Shown here in pieces: positions 15,069 to 22,104 of a stretch of DNA of 47,425 nucleotides; the stretch's first letter is position 1; each line of letters begins with the position of its first letter. Below the pieces are notes generated by a model that was given only the letters and a program-made list of their open reading frames with translations, made no database searches and was not told where the DNA came from. This DNA is from Deltaproteobacteria bacterium. Lineage in GTDB: Bacteria > Desulfobacterota > DSM-4660 > Desulfatiglandales > Desulfatiglandaceae. The DNA lies in NCBI GenBank assembly GCA_018644785.1, contig JABGPV010000006.1, positions 1 through 47,425 of the forward strand. Reading direction: 5' to 3'. Made by a program: the position numbers and the translations under genes.

Positions 15069-15836
15069 TTATTCGTTTTTCCAGACCGGTTTCCGTTTTT
15101 CCAGAAAAGCATTCAATCCTTCCTGAGCATCTGCCGTGGGCATGAGTTCGTTTAAGTAGATATCTTCAATCACCTTGAGTGACGGTTCGAAATCATCCAT
15201 CAACCCTGCCGTAATGGCTTTTTTTGTTTTTCGTAAGACTTCAGCGCTCAACTTGAGATAGGGTTTAAGGAAATCCTGCGTGGCGGAATTCAAGTCGTCT
15301 CTGGCAACAATCTTGTTGATCAACCCCATACCCAAGGCCGCTTCAGCGGAGATGATTCTGCCCGACATAATTAGATCCATTGCAGCCTTTCGACCGATGA
15401 TGCGGGGCATAATCTGAGCGGCTATGGGGGGGAATACGCCCACCTGTACTTCCGGCTGGCCATACTTGGCATCTTCCGAGGAGATGACCAGGTCGGAGAA
15501 AACGGCCACTTCGCATCCACCCCCCAGGCACGATCCGTATACGGAGGCCACGGTTGGAATGCCCAAGAGATCCATGAGTCGGAATATGCGGTGAAAGGCT
15601 TCTATCATTTTCGGCGCCATATCGCCCATATGTTCTCCCACATCCACGCCTGCGGAGAAGCATTTTCCTATGGCGTCAAAAAGCACCACCTTCAAGTCCT
15701 TCTCGCCCTGCCATGACGCAAGCACTTCGTTAATTTCATCCATCATGGCGATGTTCAGAATATTCACCGGGGGCCTGTTTAAAGTGATGGTCCCCAGACC
15801 ATTTTCAAATTTAACTTCAATATGATTGTATGCCAT
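15069..15836 (-). CDS. dch: Cyclohexa-1,5-diene-1-carbonyl-CoA hydratase
   Basis: Enoyl-CoA hydratase/isomerase-superfamily enzyme of 255 residues that adds water to the dienoyl-CoA made by benzoyl-CoA reductase, giving 6-hydroxycyclohex-1-ene-1-carbonyl-CoA (also called BamR). Crotonase features are the LNRPPVNIL start, the oxyanion-hole segments CFSAGVDVGEH and GSCLGGGCEVAVFSDLV, and the YGQPEVQVGVFPP stretch, where ordinary hydratases have the catalytic glutamates; GVDVGEH is characteristic of this subgroup. AAGGAG lies 9 bases before the ATG. Its neighbours, a hydrolase and an alcohol dehydrogenase of the same pathway, support the specific name strongly. Confidence 0.87.
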   Translation of the reverse strand: MAYNHIEVKFENGLGTITLNRPPVNILNIAMMDEINEVLASWQGEKDLKVVLFDAIGKCFSAGVDVGEHMGDMAPKMIEAFHRIFRLMDLLGIPTVASVYGSCLGGGCEVAVFSDLVISSEDAKYGQPEVQVGVFPPIAAQIMPRIIGRKAAMDLIMSGRIISAEAALGMGLINKIVARDDLNSATQDFLKPYLKLSAEVLRKTKKAITAGLMDDFEPSLKVIEDIYLNELMPTADAQEGLNAFLEKRKPVWKNE

Positions 15837-15928
15837 AGTAAACGCTCCTTAATCAATAATAAAAAAACGACAGACAGGCCTGTTCATGGACCCGCCTGCC
15901 GTTGATGATTCGTGTTCTTACGGGGAAG

Positions 15929-16837
15929 CTACTCTTTGGGTGTCCCCATGGCATTGGCAAACATGTCCATATCCCAGGTTTTGCATTCCGCAATATCCTG
16001 TCGGAAGTTCAGGAAATTGATGGTATCCTGACCCGTGATCCGTTTGGTGTTGAAGGCACCGAAACCGAGGAAGGCTTCTCCGCCCATATTGGCCGCCAGC
16101 CAGTGCCGGTTGTAATTCTTGGAGTAATCCCAGAAGAATTTTTTCTTGGCACGGATACTGTCAATGGATTTAATCAGGCAGCCGGGAAACAGATTGGCAA
16201 AGGTCCATATGATCTTGTCAACTTCTTTGTCCAGCAATTCAAAATCCGCATTGGGCTGATGTTCTTTGACAAAGGCGCGGGCTTCTTTGGCCTCGGCGCC
16301 GGATTTGTACTCACCGTAGACCACTTCGCCACCATCGACATACTTGTCGGTAATGATCATGGGGTTTCTCACCCATTCGCCATCCACGTTCAAGACCGGA
16401 ACCACTTTACTGATAAGGGTTTTGGCTTTCATTTTGTAGGCGGACCACATCTCGCAGGAGACGCAGTTCCACATGGCGTCTTCAATTCCCAGATACCATG
16501 GCAAAAAATCGGAGGAACCGCCATCGGGGGCGGACCCGTGTTTGGGTCCCGCTTGTCCGAAAATGGCCAAGTCCGAAGAAATGGCGAGGTCGCATGCCAT
16601 GCCGATTTCCTGGCCCCCGGCGACGCGCATGCCGTTAACCCTGCTGATGACCGGTTTTTTGCAGGCCAGAATGGCATCCACCATATGATTGAACAGTTCC
16701 ATGTACTGACCGTATTCATCGCAGCGCAGGCTGTAAAACTCGCTGTATTCCTTGGTATTGCCGCCCGTACAGAAGGAGTAGGGGCCCGTACCGGTGAAGA
16801 CCACCGCAACGACGCTGCGATCAAGAGGCGTTTTCAA
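15929..16837 (-). CDS. bamA: 6-oxocyclohex-1-ene-1-carbonyl-CoA hydrolase, C-terminal part (after frameshift)
   Basis: The larger, downstream fragment (302 residues) of the ring-opening hydrolase of anaerobic benzoyl-CoA degradation (BamA/Oah). It begins within the conserved DRSVVAVVFTG strand and carries the diagnostic crotonase segments CTGGNTKEYSEFYSLR, RVNGMRVAGGQEIGMACDLA and FGQAGPKHGSAPDGGSSDFLPW. The true start is in the upstream fragment: this frame has only a TTG at 16837 with no ribosome site. The two frames overlap by 17 bases. The total span from 17063 to 15929 is 1135 bases, one more than a multiple of three. See the frameshift finding. Confidence 0.85.
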   Translation of the reverse strand: MKTPLDRSVVAVVFTGTGPYSFCTGGNTKEYSEFYSLRCDEYGQYMELFNHMVDAILACKKPVISRVNGMRVAGGQEIGMACDLAISSDLAIFGQAGPKHGSAPDGGSSDFLPWYLGIEDAMWNCVSCEMWSAYKMKAKTLISKVVPVLNVDGEWVRNPMIITDKYVDGGEVVYGEYKSGAEAKEARAFVKEHQPNADFELLDKEVDKIIWTFANLFPGCLIKSIDSIRAKKKFFWDYSKNYNRHWLAANMGGEAFLGFGAFNTKRITGQDTINFLNFRQDIAECKTWDMDMFANAMGTPKE

Positions 16838-17063
16838 AACCCGCGATGACCCCTTTGACCATCTCCGTCGTATAGGAGTTGTACTGTTTGGGGTTGTTCA
16901 ATCGAATCCAGGACACATAAAGTCCATCCACCACATTGCCCTTGGGATCTGTCAAAGGGCGTTTTTCATAGACCACGCAGGGCGCTTCCGTGCCCCAGTG
17001 AACATCGGTGTGAAGTGCGTGATCTTTCTTTTCATTGTCTCTCGGCATCCATTCTAAGGTCAT
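16821..17063 (-). CDS. bamA: 6-oxocyclohex-1-ene-1-carbonyl-CoA hydrolase, N-terminal part (ends at frameshift)
   Basis: First 80 residues of the same hydrolase. The end of this fragment, PKQYNSYTTEMVKGVIAGFENAS, matches the BamA/Oah N-terminal region and then runs into TGA, where the family continues with (N)DRSVVAVVFTG in another frame. AAGGAG lies 9 bases before the ATG, so this is the real translation start. Joined, the two pieces would be about 378 residues, the usual family length. BamA-type hydrolases are widely used marker genes for anaerobic aromatic ring cleavage. The name should not be confused with the outer-membrane BamA. Confidence 0.85.
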   Translation of the reverse strand: MTLEWMPRDNEKKDHALHTDVHWGTEAPCVVYEKRPLTDPKGNVVDGLYVSWIRLNNPKQYNSYTTEMVKGVIAGFENAS

Positions 17064-17138
17064 AATCTTTTCTCCTTTACTTCTTTGGTTTCAATTTTAA
17101 TTTTTTCTCTATTGTTTACAGTTAAAAAAGAACATCCC

Positions 17139-18242
17139 TTAAAAATCGGGGGTCAACACGATGCGCTTCATGGGCGGTGTCTTATGGGCTTCGGCAAAGG
17201 TCTCGGCAATGCTACTCATGGGACGGATTTCAACAAACTCTTCCATATTGACTTTGCCGGTCAGAACCATATCCAACACTGCGGGGTAATATTCGGGGAG
17301 ACAGGCCCATGTTCCCGATATATCCGCATCGAAAGCCATCAGACGGCCAATGGCATATTCTGTCTTGGCCATACCGAATCCCACCACAACCAGTTTCCCG
17401 GTGAATCCGAGCAGCGTCAACGCAATTTCCTGACCACCCTTGGCCCCGGTCACTTCAAAGATCTTCCATCCAAAATTGGGAAGGCCATTCCCTTTGCATA
17501 TCCCCTTGAATTCCTTGGACACGGTCCGAGCATCTTTGTCCGTGGAATTGATGACGAAATCGGCGCCAAAGTTAAGGGCTCTGTCCAATTTTTCCTGATT
17601 TCGCGCGATCCCGACGACGGTTTTTGCACCCAACGCCTTGGCGATCTGCCCCATATACTGGCCCACACCACCGGTGATGCCCACAACAATCACATTGTCA
17701 CCCGGCTGCAAATCTGCTCGCTTGGCTGCCTGGTAAGGCGTGGTGGCAGCATCAGCCACAACGGCCAAATGGGAAAGGGCTATGTCTCCCCTGTTCTTGA
17801 CTTCGCAAAGGTCAATACTTGGCACAGGGATATGGCTCGAGAATCCACCATAGATGCCCATGCTGTTTCCCGGCATTTTTTGGTCCAGGCATCGGTTCCC
17901 CCGTCTGGTTTTACATAAAATACACTGCCGGCAAGGCATCACCGCGGGAATAATCACTTCTTTTCCCATCCATTTTTCGTCTCCGTCAACAACGATACCG
18001 GAAATTTCGTGACCCAATGTCAAAGGGGGTTTTGAAACCGTCGGTACGCCGTCATAAAAATATCCAAGGTCCGTGTGACATACGCCGCAACCCGCCACTT
18101 CCACCAGTACTTCTCCGGGATTAAGCGCGGGCACGGGTATTTCGGTTTTTTCCAATTTGCCCGGTGTGACGTCACCGGTTTCCCGGTCGCGTGTTGTGGG
18201 TTGAACCATTTGCCAGGTTTGGATTTTGTCGGGTATTGCCAT
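17139..18242 (-). CDS. had: 6-hydroxycyclohex-1-ene-1-carbonyl-CoA dehydrogenase
   Basis: Zinc-dependent medium-chain alcohol dehydrogenase of 367 residues (BamQ/Had) that oxidises 6-hydroxycyclohexene-carbonyl-CoA to the 6-oxo compound with NAD+. The catalytic zinc site is visible in GCGVCHTDLGYF and GHE; the structural zinc loop is CRQCILCKTRRGNRC with four cysteines. The nucleotide fold GITGGVGQYMGQIAKALGA follows. The stretches HTDLGYFYDGV and MPGNSMGIYGGFSSHI are characteristic of this enzyme. AAGGAGG lies 6 bases before the ATG. It sits between the SDR and the ring-opening hydrolase, in the order of the pathway steps. Confidence 0.9.
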   Translation of the reverse strand: MAIPDKIQTWQMVQPTTRDRETGDVTPGKLEKTEIPVPALNPGEVLVEVAGCGVCHTDLGYFYDGVPTVSKPPLTLGHEISGIVVDGDEKWMGKEVIIPAVMPCRQCILCKTRRGNRCLDQKMPGNSMGIYGGFSSHIPVPSIDLCEVKNRGDIALSHLAVVADAATTPYQAAKRADLQPGDNVIVVGITGGVGQYMGQIAKALGAKTVVGIARNQEKLDRALNFGADFVINSTDKDARTVSKEFKGICKGNGLPNFGWKIFEVTGAKGGQEIALTLLGFTGKLVVVGFGMAKTEYAIGRLMAFDADISGTWACLPEYYPAVLDMVLTGKVNMEEFVEIRPMSSIAETFAEAHKTPPMKRIVLTPDF

Positions 18243-18293
18243 TTCTATCCTCCTTACTGATTATTATTAAGTGGTTGAACTACCGATTCACGA

Positions 18294-19046
18294 CTAGATC
18301 ATCCCATAGCCACCGTCAACGCAGAGCAACTGGCCCGTGATGTAATCGCTGTCGTCTGACGCCAGAAATACGAAAGCCGGGGAAATGTCTTTGGGCTCGG
18401 CAAAACGCTTCAAAAGAATTCGATTCATATAGATTTCTTTCAGCTTTTCGTCTGATCGAATCTTTTCCGTCATGTCGGTGGCTACAATCCCCAAGCTGAT
18501 GACATTGCAGCAGACGTTGTACCGAGAAAGTTCCCGCGCAATGGACTTGGTCAGACTCAAAAGACCGCCTTTTGCCGCGCTGTAATTAACCTGCCCCACC
18601 GTCCCCACAAGACCCGCCACGGAAGTGACGTTAATAATTTTTCCGCTGTTCTGCTCTTTCATCCGAATACCCGCGGCCTGGGCGCAGAGAAAGGCACCTT
18701 TCAAGTGAATATCCACCACCTGATCCCACTGATTCTCGGTCATTTTGAGCATCAAGGATGGCCGGGTAAATCCTGCATTGTTTACGAGGATATCCAGCCT
18801 GCCGAATTTTTCAACAGCGGCAGACACCAGATTTTCCGCCTCTGATTTTTGGGCCACATCCGCTTTTACGGCGATGGCGTCGCTTCCCATATCCAGGATC
18901 GCCTGGACAACTTCGTCGGCGGCCTTCTGATTGGAAGTATAGTTAACAACGACCTTTGCCCCTTCCTCCGCATAGCCAAGAGCAACCGCCCTTCCTACAC
19001 CCCGGCTGCTGCCGGTCACCAATGCAATTTTATCTTTAAGCTTCAT
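18294..19046 (-). CDS. FabG-like short-chain dehydrogenase in the benzoyl-CoA operon
   Basis: NAD(P)-dependent SDR of 250 residues. The cofactor motif TGSSRGVG is at the N-terminus, NNAG follows near residue 86, and the catalytic Ser-Tyr-Lys triad is in NVTSVAGLVGTVGQVNYSAAKGG. It resembles 3-oxoacyl-ACP reductases, but as the first gene of the operon it is a candidate 3-hydroxyacyl-CoA dehydrogenase acting on 3-hydroxypimelyl-CoA; this is an inference from context. The ATG at 19046 is preferred because GAGGTAGG lies just upstream; an in-frame start at 19064 would overlap that site. A promoter with a dyad lies about 90-120 bases upstream. Confidence 0.82.
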   Translation of the reverse strand: MKLKDKIALVTGSSRGVGRAVALGYAEEGAKVVVNYTSNQKAADEVVQAILDMGSDAIAVKADVAQKSEAENLVSAAVEKFGRLDILVNNAGFTRPSLMLKMTENQWDQVVDIHLKGAFLCAQAAGIRMKEQNSGKIINVTSVAGLVGTVGQVNYSAAKGGLLSLTKSIARELSRYNVCCNVISLGIVATDMTEKIRSDEKLKEIYMNRILLKRFAEPKDISPAFVFLASDDSDYITGQLLCVDGGYGMI

Positions 19047-19137
19047 TTTCCTACCTCTTCCCAAAAATTATGCCCCATTCATCTGGGATACATCTCTGTA
19101 GCAGAGCTATATTGTAGCCACATTATAATTACGAACG

Positions 19138-19166
19138 AATGTAGTGAAAATCAATTTTCGTGTCAA
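19138..19166 (-). promoter_or_regulatory. Promoter of the benzoyl-CoA operon with a dyad in the spacer
   Basis: Minus-strand TTGACA (19161-19166) and TACATT (19138-19143, four of six) are separated by exactly 17 bases. The spacer contains the dyad GAAAAT-TG-ATTTTC (19146-19159), well placed for a repressor or regulator that covers the promoter. The expected leader is about 85 bases. The regulator is unknown; the divergent Crp/Fnr gene is one candidate. Confidence 0.55.
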
Positions 19167-19695
19167 GAAAAATCGAAAATATACCGATTTCATTTAATTA
19201 TGCCCCGATTCACCCTTGAAATCCCGGAACGTTAAAGTCTTTCCGGTATTAATCTTCCAGAATGGTTTTCCCTTCACCTGGATAAACGCTGAAGTTATCC
19301 ATAACCTCGTTATTCCCATCAGGCTCAGACCATTTATCCGGCTGAGGTTCTGACCCTTCAAGGGTTACTGTAGAGGGTTGCTCATCCTTCATCCTGGGTT
19401 GATTCCGGATATCCACATGGGGGATATTATCTTACATTTCAAACGTTTTGAGCACGATTTTGTGAATTGAGTCGGAGGGAAGGTTCGGCCAGGTAAGTTT
19501 CTACTTTAGCGATTTTGCTTTCTCTACGACTTTGATCGTTCTGTTCTTTGACAAAAGGAACGGTTCATATAATATTTGATTTTTTCCTTTTACTACATTA
19601 GATTCTGGTTAATAAAATAATCAAATGTATTTGTTTATTTTTGAGAAAAGAAAGCGTCAAACTTTAGATTTCTTGCGCAAGCCAAGGAATATTCA
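19167..19695. other. Intergenic region between the benzoyl-CoA operon and the Crp/Fnr gene
   Basis: About 530 bases with stops in all frames and no gene I can support. It holds a small palindrome ACCCTTCAAGGGT (19353-19365) inside a mildly self-complementary stretch (ATCCGG at about 19336 pairs with CCGGAT at 19405). A perfect TATAAT at 19568-19573 probably belongs to the Crp/Fnr promoter; the nearest TTGACA (19548-19553) is only 14 bases away, which is too close for a standard promoter. No tRNA, known riboswitch or CRISPR pattern is visible. Confidence 0.5.
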
Positions 19696-20397
19696 ATGAA
19701 TTGTTATTGTGAAGAAATAACCCGCGACGATATGCGGGTGACCCGTAAATGTTTCAAGGAATTATGGCTTTTCGAAGATCTAACGGAAGATGAAAACGAG
19801 GAATGCCGTGCCATCGGATCCCGCCAGCTTTTCCATCCCGGGCAAGCAATTTTTTTTCAAGGAGATCCTGCCCATGATATGTTCATTATCAAGGCAGGGC
19901 GGATAAAATTGAATAAAGTCCTGGAAGACGGTACGGAAGTTATCCTTGATTTCAGAAAGGCCGGTGATATGATTGGCGAAAATATGATTTCTGAAGAAAT
20001 CAAATATCCGGTTACCGCTTGGTCAATGGAAGACACCATTACCTGTGGGTTCAATAAAAAACGTTTTGAAACACTTATCAGCAATAATCCGAGCATCGGG
20101 CTCCGGGTGATAAAAAACATGGGAAAAAGGATTTCCGCTCTAACCCACCGTTTGGGGAACATGGCCTCGGGGAACCTGATGGAACGCTTGTATCAGATTC
20201 TTAGCCATATCGCACAGGAGCATGGAAAAGCCAATGCCCATGAGTATGTTATCGAATTTCCTCTTACCCATGATGAATTGGGCTATTTACTGGGTGCCCA
20301 TCGAGTCAGTATTACACGTGCCATGAAGGAATTGACTCAATCCGGTAAGGTTGTCCTGGCAAACCGAACCATCATGATTCCGAGAGTAACCTCATGA
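19696..20397 (+). CDS. Crp/Fnr-family transcription regulator with N-terminal cysteines
   Basis: A 233-residue regulator: a cyclic-nucleotide-type sensor domain (about 25-145, with GQAIFFQGDPAHDMFIIKAGRIKL) and a C-terminal winged helix (LTHDELGYLLGAHRVSITRAMKEL at about 190-213). Cysteines at C3, C5, C19 and C37 precede the sensor domain, and C117 (DTITCGF) sits where FNR has its fourth cluster cysteine. The spacing differs from FNR, so an Fe-S or redox-sensing role is only a suggestion. AAGGA lies 9 bases before the ATG. It is divergent from the benzoyl-CoA operon across about 650 bases and could control it. Confidence 0.85.
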   Translation: MNCYCEEITRDDMRVTRKCFKELWLFEDLTEDENEECRAIGSRQLFHPGQAIFFQGDPAHDMFIIKAGRIKLNKVLEDGTEVILDFRKAGDMIGENMISEEIKYPVTAWSMEDTITCGFNKKRFETLISNNPSIGLRVIKNMGKRISALTHRLGNMASGNLMERLYQILSHIAQEHGKANAHEYVIEFPLTHDELGYLLGAHRVSITRAMKELTQSGKVVLANRTIMIPRVTS

Positions 20398-20461
20398 TCT
20401 TCGATGGACCCCCTTTCTTTTTATAGCCCCATCCTCTTCGTACACCCACTTTAAAAAACAT

Positions 20462-20616
20462 CTATGTAGTGCCCGAACGAAAACTGTCTTTTTCGCCAAT
20501 CTCTGCGTCAGATAAAAATTTTATTCCTCGAAATACCAAATGTATTCCTGTGGTTAAAATTTTGATCTTTCTTGACCTTGACAAAAAATCCTAGTTTTCG
20601 TTCAGACACTATGTAG
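20462..20616. mobile_element. MITE-like element with 16-bp terminal inverted repeats and 8-bp target duplication
   Basis: A 139-base non-coding segment (20470-20608) is bounded by inverted repeats TGCCCGAACGAAAACT (20470-20485) and, as reverse complement, TGTCTGAACGAAAACT (20593-20608), 14 of 16 identical. It is flanked on both sides by the identical 8-mer CTATGTAG (20462-20469 and 20609-20616). This is the structure expected of a non-autonomous insertion with target-site duplication. It encodes nothing, and no transposase is in the window. It occupies much of the 373-base gap between the Crp/Fnr gene and the next SDR. Confidence 0.75.
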
Positions 20617-20770
20617 CAAATGCTACCGACATGCCCTATCTCTGCCAGTAATATCCATTCTGATTGTAATTTTTCCTGGTTAACCTGATTTAATCTGGAG
20701 GCAAACAGAGAGAAGATGGTTTTAAACCAAGGAGACCAACAACGATTATATTAAAAGGGAGGAAGATGTT

Positions 20771-21523
20771 ATGGCTGGTAGATTGGAGAACAAGGTGGCG
20801 ATCATCACTGGTGCGGCCCATGGGTTAGGAGCCGAACAGGCAAGGTTATTCGCCCGGGAAGGCGCTCAGCTTTTTCTAGGGGATATTGAAATGGATGTTC
20901 TCACTGAGGTAGCCAAAGAAATTGAGGCTCAAGGGGGGAGCGTTGTGGCTGCCCGTCTGGATGTGACTCATGAAGAGGATTGGGGAAAAGCAGTGGCTGA
21001 TGCCGAGGACGCTTTTGGTAAAATCAATATACTGATAAACAACGCCGGTATTTATTTGCATAAAGGATTGTTGGAACATACGGTTGAAGATTTTAACCGG
21101 ATTGTTTCGGTGAACCAATTGGGGGTACTTCTGGGGATGAAACATACCATTCCGGCAATGAAACGGGCTGGCGGTGGCGCCATCGTGAATTTTTCGTCCA
21201 TATACGGCATTGCCGGGGCCGGGGGGGCCACGGCATACCAAGGCACCAAAGGGGCGGTGCGTCTCATGTCAAAATCGGCGGCAATGGAATTTGTGGGAGA
21301 TAATATTCGGGTGAACTCCATTCATCCCGGTATGTTCGATACCCATTTGTTTGAAGTTAGTGTACCCAAAGAGGCTTGGGGTCCCCTCATTGAAATGGTC
21401 CCCATGAAACGGTTCGGACGGGTAGAAGAAATTGCCTATCCGGTGCTTTTTTTAGCCTCTGATGAATCGTCCTTTATGACCGGTGCTGAACTCGTTGTGG
21501 ATGGTGGGTATACCTCGCCTTAA
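20771..21523 (+). CDS. Short-chain dehydrogenase/reductase
   Basis: Classical SDR of 250 residues, NAD(P)-dependent, substrate unknown. TGAAHGLG forms the cofactor motif, D62-containing RLDVTHEEDW follows, NNAG is at about 90, and the catalytic residues are in NFSSIYGIAGAGGATAYQGTKGA (Ser, Tyr, Lys). The closest described relatives by eye are hydroxysteroid and cyclic-alcohol dehydrogenases (GVLLGMKHTIPAMKRAGGGAIVN), which would suit an alicyclic substrate, but this is a guess. GGGAGGAAG lies just upstream of the ATG. It stands alone, downstream of the Crp/Fnr gene and the MITE-like insertion. Confidence 0.82.
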   Translation: MAGRLENKVAIITGAAHGLGAEQARLFAREGAQLFLGDIEMDVLTEVAKEIEAQGGSVVAARLDVTHEEDWGKAVADAEDAFGKINILINNAGIYLHKGLLEHTVEDFNRIVSVNQLGVLLGMKHTIPAMKRAGGGAIVNFSSIYGIAGAGGATAYQGTKGAVRLMSKSAAMEFVGDNIRVNSIHPGMFDTHLFEVSVPKEAWGPLIEMVPMKRFGRVEEIAYPVLFLASDESSFMTGAELVVDGGYTSP

Positions 21524-22104
21524 ACCTCAATAATCGATGGGCAGTGAATTTGTCGCCATAGTGTTATGCGAGGCCCTGATGATTTTAAGAACTGAGCTTG
21601 GCTACAATCAAGAAACAAATCAAGATCGAAATATCCAAATGACCCGGACGTGAGCAAAAAGCACTGCTAACAGGTGCCCGGTGGGATGCCGCCAGGTGAA
21701 GCTGACAAAGACAGGTATCCCATGCGGGCATTCTGTGACCGAAGGAACTGATGGAATTTCCAGGATGGTTCGCACACGGCTTCCCAACCAGAATACGAGG
21801 GCCAGTAAAGAGGTTCGTATTCATTTGGTCCCGATTTTCTGGTACAAGATTAAGTTAGAAAAAACTCGTGAAGCCAATTTGTTTTCTCCCAATTTTACCC
21901 CTTGATTCATTATAAAAATTTTTATATATTGGAAAATTATGTTTTTTGAAATCTTATTTTTCGACCGAAGGGATACGCATGTAAAAGATTGAAATATATA
22001 CAAAAACCCTCAGCCAAATCTTTTTCCACGACCGGCATGTAGGTGAATTAATGCAGTGTCGTTTAGGATAGACAAAAAAGGCTGGCTCAAAAAAGAGGCT
22101 TAAT
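21524..22104. other. 581-base non-coding region, possible group II intron remnant plus promoter
   Basis: No gene is supported here. Bases about 21640-21830 are GC-richer and contain stretches (GGTGCCCGGTGGGATGCCG, GACCGAAGGAACTGATGG, ACGAGGGCCAG) that remind me of the 5' structured part of bacterial group II introns; no reverse transcriptase follows, so it would be a fragment. This rests on memory of similar sequences and is weak. The remainder (21900-22104) is AT-rich and includes a promoter candidate. Confidence 0.3.
21902..21930 (+). promoter_or_regulatory. Promoter candidate for the methyltransferase-molybdoenzyme pair
   Basis: TTGATT (21902-21907) and TATATT (21925-21930) are separated by 17 bases, with four and five of six matches to consensus. 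It would give a leader of about 165 bases before the ATG at 22105. Confidence 0.4.

Noticed and set aside
16821..16830. Programmed +1 frameshift of the RF2 (prfB) kind in the hydrolase gene
   Set aside because: The site reads TCT TGA, not CTT TGA, and I see no upstream Shine-Dalgarno-like stimulator. A +1 slip would also leave the protein one residue short of the family alignment, so a simple indel is more likely.
15902..16849. Long plus-strand open frame (315 codons) opposite the ring-opening hydrolase
   Set aside because: It is a shadow of the minus-strand gene: no ribosome site, no recognisable domain, and the opposite strand encodes a highly conserved enzyme.
17085..17918. Plus-strand frame of 277 codons opposite the alcohol dehydrogenase
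   Set aside because: Antisense shadow; the minus strand has intact zinc and NAD motifs and a strong ribosome site.
19548..19573. TTGACA and TATAAT pair before the Crp/Fnr gene as a standard promoter
   Set aside because: The spacing is 14 bases, too short for a normal sigma70 promoter; only the TATAAT was kept as a likely -10.
20571..20608. Outward promoter in the right end of the MITE-like element
   Set aside because: TTGACA at 20578 has no acceptable -10 at 16-18 bases (the sequence there is TTCAGA).
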